NCBI RefSeq assembly: GCF_040741455.2
Contig: NZ_CP160328.2
Location: 372,001 to 436,000, forward strand
Origin: Snodgrassella alvi
GTDB taxonomy: Bacteria; Pseudomonadota; Gammaproteobacteria; Burkholderiales; Neisseriaceae
Length of the DNA: 64,000 nt
Reading direction: 5' to 3'
Positions 1 through 9,342 of the stretch are shown here, in pieces. A program made the translations under genes and the position numbers. The notes beneath the pieces were generated by a model. The model saw nothing but the letters and a program-made list of their open reading frames with translations, ran no database searches and was not told where the DNA came from. Each line of letters begins with the position of its first letter. Position 1 is the first letter of the stretch.

Positions 1-504
1 AGGGTAATTAAATACCATTACATCACCCCGCTCTACCTTGTGTACCGGAATCAGTACATTGTTTAGAATAGGCAAGCGAATACCATAGGCGAATTTATTT
101 ACTAAAATAAAATCACCCGGAATCAGGCTCGGCCGCATTGAGCTGGAGGGAATCTGAAAAGGTTCGGCGACAAAAGTACGCAGAATGAAAACCACCAGAA
201 TGATGGGAAAAAAACCGCTCATGTAATCAGTAAAGTGATTATCATCGGGCTGAGCAGAATTTTTCCTTTTCCGGCGATGAATAAACCAGGCTATGCCAGT
301 AAACAGCACAAACAACAGTAGTACTGCAGTAAAACTCATCAGCACTGATAACAGACCAAACGCACCTACCAACATCAGCAGGTAGCCCCATTGCAGCGAA
401 CCGCTCCATTCACCGTTTTCTTCACGCTTTTTTGTGCTTTTCAGAAACAGCAAAATACCCAGTACCAGCAATACTGCAGCACCGATAATCATTGTCTTGG
501 ACAT
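1..504 (-). CDS. lepB: Signal peptidase I, N-terminal part (cut by window edge)
   Basis: Leader peptidase that removes signal peptides from exported preproteins at the outer face of the inner membrane. Only the first 168 codons are inside the window. The visible part has an N-terminal hydrophobic helix, a second hydrophobic pair around residues 40-70 and then the start of the catalytic domain, with the motif IPSSSMRPSL carrying the nucleophilic serine next to Met. The catalytic lysine lies beyond the edge. The ATG at 502-504 begins 3 bases after the lepA stop, the usual lepA-lepB operon arrangement, so the two are almost certainly co-transcribed. Confidence 0.93.
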   Translation of the reverse strand, partial: MSKTMIIGAAVLLVLGILLFLKSTKKREENGEWSGSLQWGYLLMLVGAFGLLSVLMSFTAVLLLFVLFTGIAWFIHRRKRKNSAQPDDNHFTDYMSGFFPIILVVFILRTFVAEPFQIPSSSMRPSLIPGDFILVNKFAYGIRLPILNNVLIPVHKVERGDVMVFNYP

Positions 505-507
505 GTA

Positions 508-2307
508 TTAATCTCCCACCTGTAAAATCGCCAGAAAGGCTGTCTGCGGAATTTCTACATTGCCTACCTGCTTCATGCGTTTTTTACCGGCTTTCTGTTT
601 TTCCAGTAGTTTTTTCTTACGCGTAATATCACCGCCATAGCATTTGGCCAGCACATTTTTACGCAATGCCTTAACATTTTCACGCGCGATAATCTTACCG
701 CCGATGGCAGCTTGTACCGCAATATCAAACATCTGCCGTGGAATCAGTTCGCGCATCTTGGCAACTAGCTCACGTCCACGATGAACTGAATTGCTACGGT
801 GTACAATCAGGCTCAGTGCATCGACCTTTTCACTGTTGACCAGAATATCCAATTTCACCAAATCGGCTGCTCTGAATTCCAAAAATTCATAATCCAGTGA
901 AGCATAACCACGCGATGTTGATTTGAGTTTGTCAAAGAAATCCATTACCACTTCATTCATTGGCATTTCATAAGTCAGCATCACCTGCCGTCCCATGTAC
1001 TGCATGTTTTTCTGTACACCGCGTTTCTGGTTGCACAATGTCATCACAGCACCAACATATTCTTGTGGCAATAAAATGGTTGCGGTAATGATTGGCTCAT
1101 AAATGGCTTCGAGTGTGCCGATATCTGGTAATTTAGATGGATTTTCAATTTCAATGCGCTCGCCACTTTTTAGCAACACTTCATAAACCACTGTTGGCGC
1201 AGTGGTAATCAAATCCATGTCAAATTCGCGTTCCAGTCGCTCTTGTACAATTTCCAGATGCAGGAGACCCAGAAAGCCACAACGGAATCCGAAGCCCAGT
1301 GCTTGAGACACTTCTGGCTCAAATTTAAGCGCCGCATCATTCAGTTGCAATTTTTCCAGCGCTTCACGCAAAGCATCATAATCGTGGCTTTCTACCGGAT
1401 ATAGCCCAGCAAATACCTGTGGCTGTACTTCTTTAAATCCGGGTAAAGGCTCACTGGCTGGTTCTCGAGCCAGTGTAATGGTATCGCCTACCTTGGCCGA
1501 GCCGAGTTCTTTCACTCCCGTAATCAGAAAACCCACATCACCAGCATTTAATTGTTGTTTCTGCACCGATTTGGGCGTAAATATACCAAGTTGTTCTACC
1601 TGTGTTTCCGCACCAGTAGCCATGAAACGCACTTTATCTTTCAAACGGACACAGCCGTCCACCATGCGAATCAGCATTACCACACCTACATAATTATCAA
1701 ACCATGAGTCAATAATTAGGGCTTTCAATGGAGCATCTGCTTTACCTGAAGGTGCAGGTACCTTCTTGACAATTTCTTCGAGTACATCCTCAATACCGAC
1801 ACCACTTTTAGCTGAACAGCGCACTGCATCCATGGCTTCGATACCGATAATATCTTCTATTTCTTCAATCACTCGCTCAGGCTCAGCTGCCGGTAAATCA
1901 ATTTTATTCAGCACCGGCAGGACTTCTACGCCCAAATCAATTGCGGTATAGCAATTGGCTACTGTCTGCGCTTCCACCCCCTGCGAGGCGTCTACTACCA
2001 GCAAAGCTCCCTCACAGGCAGACAGCGAGCGGGATACTTCATAGGAAAAATCCACATGTCCTGGAGTATCAATCAGATTCAGCTGATACACTTGCCCGTC
2101 TTGCGCTTTGTATTGCAAAGCTGCTGTCTGCGCCTTGATAGTGATGCCGCGTTCTTTTTCAATGTCCATCGAATCGAGCACCTGAGCACTCATTTCTCGG
2201 TTTTCCAGACCGCCACAATATTGAATAAAGCGATCCGCCAAGGTCGACTTCCCATGGTCAATATGGGCGATGATAGAAAAATTGCGTATATTGTTCATGT
2301 AAGCCAT
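508..2307 (-). CDS. lepA: Elongation factor 4 (LepA) GTPase
   Basis: Ribosome-bound translational GTPase of the EF-G family that back-translocates or remodels stalled ribosomes. It has the full G domain near the N terminus ([10 protein letters not shown]-loop, [14 protein letters not shown]), then the EF-G-like beta-barrel and domain V, and the LepA-specific C-terminal domain ending in a lysine-rich stretch ([17 protein letters not shown]). The length of about 599 residues is standard. The start is uncertain: ATG at 2305-2307 gives MAYMNN, while ATG three codons later gives MNNIRNF, which matches most family members; neither has a convincing ribosome-binding site. It is first in the operon with lepB. 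Confidence 0.97.
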   Translation of the reverse strand: MAYMNNIRNFSIIAHIDHGKSTLADRFIQYCGGLENREMSAQVLDSMDIEKERGITIKAQTAALQYKAQDGQVYQLNLIDTPGHVDFSYEVSRSLSACEGALLVVDASQGVEAQTVANCYTAIDLGVEVLPVLNKIDLPAAEPERVIEEIEDIIGIEAMDAVRCSAKSGVGIEDVLEEIVKKVPAPSGKADAPLKALIIDSWFDNYVGVVMLIRMVDGCVRLKDKVRFMATGAETQVEQLGIFTPKSVQKQQLNAGDVGFLITGVKELGSAKVGDTITLAREPASEPLPGFKEVQPQVFAGLYPVESHDYDALREALEKLQLNDAALKFEPEVSQALGFGFRCGFLGLLHLEIVQERLEREFDMDLITTAPTVVYEVLLKSGERIEIENPSKLPDIGTLEAIYEPIITATILLPQEYVGAVMTLCNQKRGVQKNMQYMGRQVMLTYEMPMNEVVMDFFDKLKSTSRGYASLDYEFLEFRAADLVKLDILVNSEKVDALSLIVHRSNSVHRGRELVAKMRELIPRQMFDIAVQAAIGGKIIARENVKALRKNVLAKCYGGDITRKKKLLEKQKAGKKRMKQVGNVEIPQTAFLAILQVGD

Positions 2308-2696
2308 TAATTTAAATTAATTCTGATAGGAGTATTCTGGCCATTGCAAAGCCAAAAACCAGAAAATAACTGCTTATTTTAGCGGAATGCGCTGCTGTGC
2401 GCCGAAGAATTTATCATAATCCTAAAAAGATTTTAAAATTCAAACAATAGTAATCTAAAAGTTTCATAGCCGTACCTAGACTGGTATCACTTCTGCTGCC
2501 AGTGATTCTGATTGCATTGAACTTCCAGAAAAAAGCATTCCATTGGCGGAATCGTTAAATCCTTTATCAATCGCAATTTATCGCTCAATATAAAATAATT
2601 ATCAAATTGCCATAAATTTTTCTGGCAGACGTGGTAAGTCGAATACAGAAAGATTACAATAAGAATTAAGACCGTTGTTTAAATGAAAGTGGTTGC
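2308..2696. other. Intergenic region upstream of lepA and the carboxypeptidase gene
   Basis: AT-rich gap between two divergently transcribed genes, so it must hold both promoters. I see no coding frame, tRNA or strong hairpin here and cannot place a confident -10/-35 pair. Confidence 0.5.
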
Positions 2697-3827
2697 ATGC
2701 TTAAAATCAGCACACAGTTTGATGGTGGTAAGGTTGAAATTGTTGAAGCCAATGATCCATCTAATATCCTGCTCAAACTTCCCAAAGACAATGCTGCCGA
2801 ATTTCGTCAGTGGTTTTATTTTCGCGTGCAGGGCGTAGCCTACCAAAATCTTCGTCTGAATTTTATCAACACAGCCGAATCAGCTTATCCAGCCGGCTGG
2901 GAAGATTATCAGGCCATGTGCTCTTATGACAGAATAAACTGGTTTCGTGTCCCTACAGCTTTAGAAAATGGCATCTTAACCATTTGCCATACGCCATTGT
3001 CCAACAGTGTGTACTACGCCTATTTCGAACCATATACCTATGAACAGCATCTGAATTTACTGGGTGACAGTCAAAGTAGTGGATTGTGTCAGATAGAAGA
3101 TTTAGGCAGCACTATCCAAGGACGTGATATCAATTTACTCACTATCGGCAATCAAGTTGCCAGTGATTTAAAAATTTGGATTATTGCGCGCCAGCATCCG
3201 GGTGAAACCATGGCTGAATGGTTTATTGAAGGCGTGCTTGGACGCTTACTGGACCATCAAGACCCGACAGCAAGAGCCTTGCTGGATCGAGCTACTTTTT
3301 ATATTGTTCCCAACATGAATCCTGATGGTTCGGTACTGGGAAACTTGCGCACCAATGCCGCCGGAGCCAATTTGAATCGTGAGTGGCTGCATCCGAGTAT
3401 GCATAACAGCCCCGAGGTGTATCTGGTACGCGAAAGAATGCATGAGACCGGCGTGGATTTGTTTTTGGATATACACGGTGACGAATCTATTCCTTACGTA
3501 TTCCTTTCTGGTAATGAAGGTATTCCTTCTTTTGATGAGCGTTTGCATCAATTACAGGAGCAGTTCAAACAGGCTTTTTTGGTGGCCAGTCCCGATTTTC
3601 AAGATAAATATGGCTATGAAAAAGATGCAGCTGGTCAGGCCAATCTGAATATTGCTACTTCCTATATCGGTGAAACATTTAAATGTCTGGCATACACCTT
3701 GGAAATGCCATTTAAAGATAATAATCAGTGGCCAGATGATGATTTCGGATGGAATGGTCAGCGCTCTCTGCGTCTTGGGGAAGCAATTCTAAGCCCAATT
3801 TATTCTATTCTTGATAGTTTGCGTTAA
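2697..3827 (+). CDS. M14 zinc carboxypeptidase, cytosolic carboxypeptidase-like
   Basis: Predicted metallo-carboxypeptidase of the M14 family, closest in layout to the bacterial cytosolic carboxypeptidase (CCP) subgroup. An N-terminal beta-sandwich domain (about residues 1-120) precedes the peptidase domain. The zinc ligands are visible as HPGE (His167, Glu170) and His260 in LDIHGDE. The substrate-binding Asn/Arg lie in NLNREW, and the general base Glu336 is in TLEMPF. There is no signal peptide, so it should act in the cytoplasm. It stands alone between lepA and a lipoprotein gene and ends at a strong terminator. The natural substrate of bacterial members is not settled; removal of C-terminal residues from peptides or peptidoglycan fragments is inference. 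All key residues are present. Confidence 0.85.
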   Translation: MLKISTQFDGGKVEIVEANDPSNILLKLPKDNAAEFRQWFYFRVQGVAYQNLRLNFINTAESAYPAGWEDYQAMCSYDRINWFRVPTALENGILTICHTPLSNSVYYAYFEPYTYEQHLNLLGDSQSSGLCQIEDLGSTIQGRDINLLTIGNQVASDLKIWIIARQHPGETMAEWFIEGVLGRLLDHQDPTARALLDRATFYIVPNMNPDGSVLGNLRTNAAGANLNREWLHPSMHNSPEVYLVRERMHETGVDLFLDIHGDESIPYVFLSGNEGIPSFDERLHQLQEQFKQAFLVASPDFQDKYGYEKDAAGQANLNIATSYIGETFKCLAYTLEMPFKDNNQWPDDDFGWNGQRSLRLGEAILSPIYSILDSLR

Positions 3828-3846
3828 TTTTCACCTCAATTATCCA

Positions 3847-3875
3847 AAGCCTGAACAATGTTCAGGCTTTTTTGT
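3847..3875 (+). terminator. Rho-independent terminator of the M14 peptidase gene
   Basis: Stem AAGCCTGAA / TTCAGGCTT with a 5-base loop followed by a T run, 20 bases after the stop codon at 3827. Confidence 0.88.
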
Positions 3876-3984
3876 ATTTTTTAGTAAAATCAAATGATTA
3901 ATGGTTACATACGCAGCATAATGAACTTGGGTTATATGTAATTGAGTTGTCTGTATTTTATCCATGTTTGTTTAGGAAATAATC

Positions 3985-5052
3985 ATGAAAAAAAACGTAC
4001 TCGTATATAGCATTATCAGCATTCTTTCACTGGCTGCCTGTTCGCGCGATGATTCATCAGAAAAACTAAGCTGTAACACCGAACAAATCCGCAACCAGAT
4101 CCAAGATACTCTGCACACTGGTATTGATAACAATGCCCGTCAATTTGCTCAGACTGATAGGCGTCAGTATGTTGATGCCGATAAAGTAATCAGTGCCGGC
4201 GGCGAATTAAATATTGCTTTGTCTGAAGGTAAATTAGATAAAGATGGAAATGGTAATCCGGTTTGCAGCAGTGAACTTAAAGTAACTGTCCCTACCAATA
4301 TCTGGCAGCAGATTAAAACCAATGCTCCACTGCTTTTTGGTAAAACAGATTTTATTGCTCGCCTGAATAAGCAATTGCAAGGCAATGAAGTGGTTTTGCA
4401 TGACAATGAGTTTACTAAACCCATTCAATATTCACCTATAACCATTAATGGCAATGCTGCATCTAATGCAGCGTCTGCGACCAGTGCGGCTACTAACTTC
4501 GATCTGGCTGGCATACAGACTTTAGGTACTGTGTTGGGCAACGCGTTATTGCCTTACGGTATCAAGGATATAGTAGTGATTAATGGCCATACCTATAAAC
4601 GAGCTGACGCCATTGAGTTAATTAATAATCCTAATGCCAAAGTTACACCGGTTGACCAACAAAGCCAGTCTGCACAGATGGCCAGTGCCATTCTGAACGG
4701 CCACGCAGCAGCAGTAATTAACGACAATCAGGCTAACGATAATGCAATGAGTCGGAATTCTGAAAATGCTGCCAGACAGGGCGAGATAAATGCTAGTCAG
4801 CTACAGCTGGCACGTGACAACAACCGTAACGCTAACAATGTAATCAACACATTATGGCGTAATCTGGACGACACCGTGCGCAAAACCTTACAGCACGAAG
4901 AACAAAAATGGATAGCTAATAAAACCAGTCAGTGTCAGGCACGTGGAGCTAAAGCAAGCTCAGCAACTTATGCAGAATTTCTGCGGCTGGAGTGCGATAC
5001 TCAATTGACTAATGAACGCATCAAATACCTCAACGGCTACACTTTGCGCTAA
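3985..5052 (+). CDS. Lipoprotein with a C-terminal LprI/DUF1311-like region
   Basis: Predicted outer-envelope lipoprotein of 355 residues. The N terminus is a lipoprotein signal peptide ending in the lipobox LAAC, with Cys19 as the lipidated residue. The middle is Ala/Asn/Gln-rich and polar. The last 50 residues (WIANKTSQCQARG, then RLECDTQLTNERIKYL) have the Cys spacing and L-T-x-E-R-I-x-x-L ending seen in LprI/YecT (DUF1311) domains, some members of which inhibit lysozyme. That assignment rests on a short motif and is inference. A ribosome-binding site (AGGAAA) precedes the ATG. It appears to be a single-gene unit with its own terminator. Confidence 0.7.
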   Translation: MKKNVLVYSIISILSLAACSRDDSSEKLSCNTEQIRNQIQDTLHTGIDNNARQFAQTDRRQYVDADKVISAGGELNIALSEGKLDKDGNGNPVCSSELKVTVPTNIWQQIKTNAPLLFGKTDFIARLNKQLQGNEVVLHDNEFTKPIQYSPITINGNAASNAASATSAATNFDLAGIQTLGTVLGNALLPYGIKDIVVINGHTYKRADAIELINNPNAKVTPVDQQSQSAQMASAILNGHAAAVINDNQANDNAMSRNSENAARQGEINASQLQLARDNNRNANNVINTLWRNLDDTVRKTLQHEEQKWIANKTSQCQARGAKASSATYAEFLRLECDTQLTNERIKYLNGYTLR

Positions 5053-5065
5053 TTGATTTTCCAGA

Positions 5066-5106
5066 CAGACACCAATAATTCTGCTGAATATTGGTGTCTG
5101 TTTAAT
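5066..5106 (+). terminator. Terminator after the lipoprotein gene
   Basis: Twelve-base perfect stem CAGACACCAATA / TATTGGTGTCTG (5066-5077 with 5089-5100) followed by TTTAATTT. Confidence 0.85.
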
Positions 5107-5487
5107 TTGAGTGGAAAAAATATCTCACATCGGCCAGAATACCTTAAACTGAATACTTTTATATTTCATTCAGGTTTCCAAAGTTTATAATCTGTGTAAA
5201 AACAATCTCAATCTTTTACAGAAAAATACTGTCTATTCTGCTTTGTACACATTTGCATTGGTACTAGCGGCTATTATCCTTACAGCAATGAATGGTTATA
5301 TATCAGCACTTTTATTCTGATAAACTGATTTTTGGTAAAAATTGTAGACTATTCTCAAATACGGGTTTAGATTCCTGCTTACAATAAGATGGTAAATATT
5401 TGCGGTGATAAAAGATAAGCCTACGAGGAATAGCCTAAACAAATCTGAAAAAATTGTAAATCATCCTTTTGTATTTATTGACTTAAT
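5107..5487. other. Intergenic region upstream of dinB
   Basis: AT-rich leader of about 380 bases. One frame encodes a short hydrophobic stretch ending near 5320 but has no ATG or ribosome-binding site, so I do not call it a gene. A TATAAT-like hexamer sits near 5186-5191. I could not recognise a LexA-type operator in front of dinB. Confidence 0.45.
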
Positions 5488-6558
5488 ATGACGGAACGAA
5501 AAATAATCCATATAGATATGGATGCTTTCTATGCTTCAGTTGAATTACGCGACCGTCCTGAACTAAAAGACCAACCTGTTGTGGTGGCCTGGGATGGCCC
5601 CAGATCGGTTATCTGTGCTGCGTCCTATCCGGCACGTCAATACGGTTTACATTCAGCCATGTCGGTAACAACTGCCAAAAGATTGTGCCCGCAGGCAATT
5701 TATATCCCACCAGATTTTAATAAATATCGGGCTGTATCCAGTCAGATTCACAATATATTTAGGCGTTATACTGACCAAATCGAACCCTTATCTTTAGACG
5801 AAGCCTATCTGGATGTTACCGATTACAAAGGTCGTTTGCCTTATGCTCGCGATATTGCACGGGAAATCCGTGCGTCTATACTGAAAGAAACGGGTCTCAC
5901 AGCTTCTGCCGGTATCGCCCCTAATAAATTTCTTGCCAAAATTGCTTCCGACTGGCGTAAACCCAATGGCCAGTTTGTAATTGCACCAGTACAAGTATTA
6001 GACTTTCTACACAATCTACCTTTAGGTAAGATTCCCGGTGTCGGCAAAGTAACTGAGCAGAAAATGAATGCTTTAGGCTGGAAGACTGTTGGAGATTTAA
6101 GCAAAGTAAGCATGTCGGTTCTGGTACACCATTTTGGCCGCTGGGGTTATCGCCTCTTTGATTTGGCACAAGGCCGTGACGACCGTGTAGTTACACCAGA
6201 ACGCAACCGACAACAGATTTCTACTGAAATTACGCTAGATAATAATGAAAGCCTGCAAGAAATTGCTCGCCATCTGCCCGATCTGGCTGAGGTTTTAGTA
6301 CAAAATATGCAGCGAAAGGGTCTTCAGGGTAATTGCATTACTTTGAAATTAAAAAATACTCAGTTTCAGATTTATACCCGTTCTCAAACCTATTCATCAC
6401 CATTGCCGGATGCAGCTGCCTTGGTAGCAGCTGGGAAGGATCTGATGCAACGGATGCCTGATGATGAGGCATTGTTTCGTTTGATTGGTCTTGGGATCAG
6501 CGATTTTTATCAGCATGAGTATCAGGCTGATTTATGGAGTCCAGAACACAGCTGCTAA
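5488..6558 (+). CDS. dinB: DNA polymerase IV (Y-family translesion polymerase)
   Basis: Error-prone lesion-bypass polymerase. The catalytic metal ligands are present: Asp10 in HIDMDAFYASVE and Asp104/Glu105 in SLDEAYLDV. They are followed by the helix-hairpin-helix thumb (IPGVGKVTEQKM) and the little-finger domain. Its 356 residues match E. coli DinB (351). The C terminus lacks an obvious QLxLF-type beta-clamp motif; the end reads QADLWSPEHSC, in which QADLW is a plausible degenerate clamp-binding sequence. No strong ribosome-binding site is visible before the ATG. The gene appears monocistronic. Confidence 0.96.
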   Translation: MTERKIIHIDMDAFYASVELRDRPELKDQPVVVAWDGPRSVICAASYPARQYGLHSAMSVTTAKRLCPQAIYIPPDFNKYRAVSSQIHNIFRRYTDQIEPLSLDEAYLDVTDYKGRLPYARDIAREIRASILKETGLTASAGIAPNKFLAKIASDWRKPNGQFVIAPVQVLDFLHNLPLGKIPGVGKVTEQKMNALGWKTVGDLSKVSMSVLVHHFGRWGYRLFDLAQGRDDRVVTPERNRQQISTEITLDNNESLQEIARHLPDLAEVLVQNMQRKGLQGNCITLKLKNTQFQIYTRSQTYSSPLPDAAALVAAGKDLMQRMPDDEALFRLIGLGISDFYQHEYQADLWSPEHSC

Positions 6559-6735
6559 TACTTCACATACAGATCTATATCTACTATATGTCTGACTGGC
6601 TTCAGACATATTTCTGACTACATTGCACTACATTTTGCTGGCTTAAGTTAACAAAATAAAGGATAATCATTGTGACGGACTACAAACTGAAATATGTAGT
6701 CATCTATCAGAAAAAGTAACAGTACAGGAGTTACC

Positions 6736-7974
6736 ATGAGTCACATTAAAGTGCCTACTGAAGGCCACAAAATCGTTTCCGGCCAACCCATTCCGAATGA
6801 TCCAATTATTCCGTTTATTGAAGGGGACGGCATTGGTGTTGACATTACGCCGGTAATGAAAGACGTGATTGATGCAGCAGTAGCCAAAGCCTATAACGGC
6901 TCAAGAAAAATTGTGTGGATGGAAGTTTACGCAGGAGAAAAAGCCACGAAAGTGTATGGTGAAAATACTTGGCTGCCTGATGAAACATTAGAAGCGATTA
7001 AAGAATATAAAGTAGCCATCAAAGGGCCGATGACTACACCCGTGGGAGGTGGTATCCGCTCACTGAATGTAGCCATCCGTCAGCAGCTTGATTTATATCA
7101 ATGTGTCCGTCCAGTGCAGTATTTCACCGGTGTGCCCTCACCTTTGAAAGACCCGAGCAAGGTAAACATGGTTATTTTCCGCGAAAATACTGAAGATATC
7201 TACGCAGGGATTGAGTGGATGGCTGAAACAGCTGATGCCAAAAAAATTATCAATTTCCTGCAAGATGAAATGGGCGTAACCAAAATCCGTTTCCCGCAAA
7301 CCTCCAGCATCGGTATCAAACCTGTATCTAAAGAAGGTTCTCAGCGTTTAACCCGTGCGGCCATTCGCTATGCTATTGATAACGACCGCGACAGCGTTAC
7401 CTTTGTTCATAAAGGTAATATCATGAAATTTACCGAAGGCGGTTTCCGAGACTGGTCTTATGAAGTAGCAAAAAATGAATTTGGCGCTACATTGATTGGT
7501 GAAGGACCCTGGTGCGAATTTAAAAATCCGAAAACTGGTAAAAATATTGTAATTAAAGATTGTATTGCGGATGCTTTCCTCCAGCAGATTCTACTACGTC
7601 CGGCAGAGTATGATGTCATCGCGACACTGAATCTCAATGGCGATTACATTTCCGATGCGCTGGCTGCACAGGTAGGGGGTATCGGTATTGCCCCAGGTGC
7701 CAATATTTCTGATGAATATGCCGTATTCGAAGCTACCCATGGTACTGCACCTAAATATGCTGGTCAGGATAAAGTTAACCCCGGATCTATTATTCTTTCT
7801 GCTGAAATGATGTTGCGTCATCTGGGCTGGAAAGAGGCTGCTGAATTGGTTAATGCCTCAATCGAAAAAGCCATTGCTGATAAAATTGTTACCTACGATT
7901 TTGCTCGTATGATGGAAGGCGCTAAAGAAGTTTCCTGCTCTGCTTTTGGTAAAGCCTTGATTGAGCGCATGTAA
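6736..7974 (+). CDS. icd: Isocitrate dehydrogenase, NADP-dependent
   Basis: TCA-cycle enzyme converting isocitrate to 2-oxoglutarate and CO2 with reduction of NADP+. It has the homodimeric proteobacterial form of about 412 residues. The substrate loop [13 protein letters not shown] contains the serine that is phosphorylated by AceK in enteric bacteria. The metal-binding region is [13 protein letters not shown], and the [17 protein letters not shown] segment carries the Lys-Tyr pair that selects NADP over NAD. The ribosome-binding site AGGAG lies 6 bases before the ATG, and a perfect terminator follows. Confidence 0.97.
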   Translation: MSHIKVPTEGHKIVSGQPIPNDPIIPFIEGDGIGVDITPVMKDVIDAAVAKAYNGSRKIVWMEVYAGEKATKVYGENTWLPDETLEAIKEYKVAIKGPMTTPVGGGIRSLNVAIRQQLDLYQCVRPVQYFTGVPSPLKDPSKVNMVIFRENTEDIYAGIEWMAETADAKKIINFLQDEMGVTKIRFPQTSSIGIKPVSKEGSQRLTRAAIRYAIDNDRDSVTFVHKGNIMKFTEGGFRDWSYEVAKNEFGATLIGEGPWCEFKNPKTGKNIVIKDCIADAFLQQILLRPAEYDVIATLNLNGDYISDALAAQVGGIGIAPGANISDEYAVFEATHGTAPKYAGQDKVNPGSIILSAEMMLRHLGWKEAAELVNASIEKAIADKIVTYDFARMMEGAKEVSCSAFGKALIERM

Positions 7975-7998
7975 AGCGTAATGTGATAATGTCCTAAA

Positions 7999-8028
7999 AA
8001 AACCGAATCTTAAGATTCGGTTTTTTAT
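7999..8028 (+). terminator. icd terminator
   Basis: Stem AAAACCGAATCT / AGATTCGGTTTT with a 2-base centre, followed by T residues, 25 bases after the icd stop. Confidence 0.92.
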
Positions 8029-8154
8029 ATTCAGACTTCACGTTGCCAAATCAGTTTCTTATATGCTGTCTTAATTACTGCCCAAAGGTTGCCATTATTC
8101 TGATAAAATAAAATTAATCTAAATTGCTGAGCTAGTGTGCTGATAAATATTTCT

Positions 8155-8451
8155 ATGATTCTTGGAATTGATACCGATTCATGTGGTCGCTGCACTCATT
8201 ATCATACAGAGTTTGACATTGCCGCGCTGCAATGTGCAGAATGCAGACTGTATTATGCCTGCTTCAAATGTCACGACCAGTTGTGCAATCATAAGTTCGT
8301 TGCCATGCCGGTGCAAAACAGCAAACCCGTGATGTGTGGTAAATGTAGACATCTTCTGACCTATGCGCAATATCAGCAACACCGTTGCCCATTTTGTCAG
8401 TCAGCATTCAATCCGCGCTGTGGACTTCATAAAGATATTTATTTTAAATAA
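8155..8451 (+). CDS. CHY-type zinc-finger protein
   Basis: Small (98 residues from the ATG) predicted zinc protein of the zf-CHY family, the fold found in yeast Hot13 and eukaryotic RCHY1. The pattern is clear: CGRCTHYHTEFDIAALQC, YYACFKCHDQLCNH, CGKCRHLLTY, CPFCQSAFNPRC and a final H-x-x-x-YF, together providing ligands for three zinc ions. Bacterial members are free-standing and of unknown role; metal handling or redox chaperoning is speculation. A GTG at 8137 would add six residues; I prefer the ATG because the fold starts just after it. Neither start has a strong ribosome-binding site. Confidence 0.82.
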   Translation: MILGIDTDSCGRCTHYHTEFDIAALQCAECRLYYACFKCHDQLCNHKFVAMPVQNSKPVMCGKCRHLLTYAQYQQHRCPFCQSAFNPRCGLHKDIYFK

Positions 8452-8467
8452 ATTTTATAAATTTAGA

Positions 8468-9232
8468 TTAGTTGTCATTCAGGTCAACAACCAAACCATC
8501 CTCATCCCACTCGGTTTTACGCATTAGTTCGTTTTTCTCAAAAACCGATTCGCTTTTTTTAGCCCCTGAGTCATACCAGCTCAAAACCACACCACTGACT
8601 TTATTTTCGTGGATGGCAACATCGGCTAGCAAATGACCTTTATCATCCCATGTTGTCATGGTTTGTACGATACCATGATGCACATACATATCCTGTTTCA
8701 ACTGACCGTTCGGATACCAGCGCTGCCAGCGCCCTTCAGCTTTACCATTAATAAAATTCAGCTCGCCACGCTTTTGTCCGTTTTCATACCAGCTCATAGT
8801 ACGGCCACTAGGCTGCCCTTTCTGCCAGCTCATTTCAATCGCCATCTGGCCGTTTGGATACCAGGTATGCCATTGTCCAACAGGTTTACCGTTTTTGTAA
8901 TTACCTTGAATTTTTTTTTGGCCGTCCGGATACCAGAGTTGCAATTTACCCTCTTTCATTGCGGGTATAAATTGTTGCAGCTTATCTATCGGTAAAGCAT
9001 AGCTGTCACTATATTTGCTCTTGTCTGGATAGTAAAAATCCTGAACTTCGATTTTTTTACCATCATCATGAAACTGACGTACATATTGAGCTTCGGATTG
9101 TTTGTTTACAATCTGACCATTTGCATCAAAATACACAGTTTTGTGAGTGTGAGAAAATATCAGCCACACTAACACAATCAGAATGAGTATTACGGCGAGT
9201 ACGTACCAGTAAATACGTCTGGCTACATACAT
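8468..9232 (-). CDS. YwqK/MORN-variant repeat protein, membrane-anchored
   Basis: Protein of 254 residues with one N-terminal transmembrane helix (about residues 8-27) followed by tandem copies of a 20-23 residue repeat of the form W-Y-x-N-G-Q-x-x-x-E-x-x-x-x-x-G-x-x-x-G (MORN variant, PF07661). At least five repeats are visible from about residue 95 to 235. Such proteins are often labelled YwqK-family antitoxins after a Bacillus gene, but no toxin-like partner is adjacent here, so that function is not supported. The topology places the repeats outside the cytoplasm, probably anchored in the inner membrane. It overlaps no other gene and faces the CHY gene tail to tail. Confidence 0.78.
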   Translation of the reverse strand: MYVARRIYWYVLAVILILIVLVWLIFSHTHKTVYFDANGQIVNKQSEAQYVRQFHDDGKKIEVQDFYYPDKSKYSDSYALPIDKLQQFIPAMKEGKLQLWYPDGQKKIQGNYKNGKPVGQWHTWYPNGQMAIEMSWQKGQPSGRTMSWYENGQKRGELNFINGKAEGRWQRWYPNGQLKQDMYVHHGIVQTMTTWDDKGHLLADVAIHENKVSGVVLSWYDSGAKKSESVFEKNELMRKTEWDEDGLVVDLNDN

Positions 9233-9342
9233 GACTTATATCCCTTTTCACTAAGCAGAATCATTATTTTATGCAATAAAAATTATTACTATCATTATTA
9301 CATTATTTTTCAAACAGATTCATTACTATTTGAATAAATGGC

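Noticed and set aside
5180-5325. Hydrophobic open frame ending ALLF before dinB
   Set aside because: No ATG, GTG or TTG start in a good place and no ribosome-binding site.
8468-9232. Toxin-antitoxin pair based on YwqK annotation
   Set aside because: No toxin-like neighbour and the protein is membrane-anchored; the label comes from a name alone.
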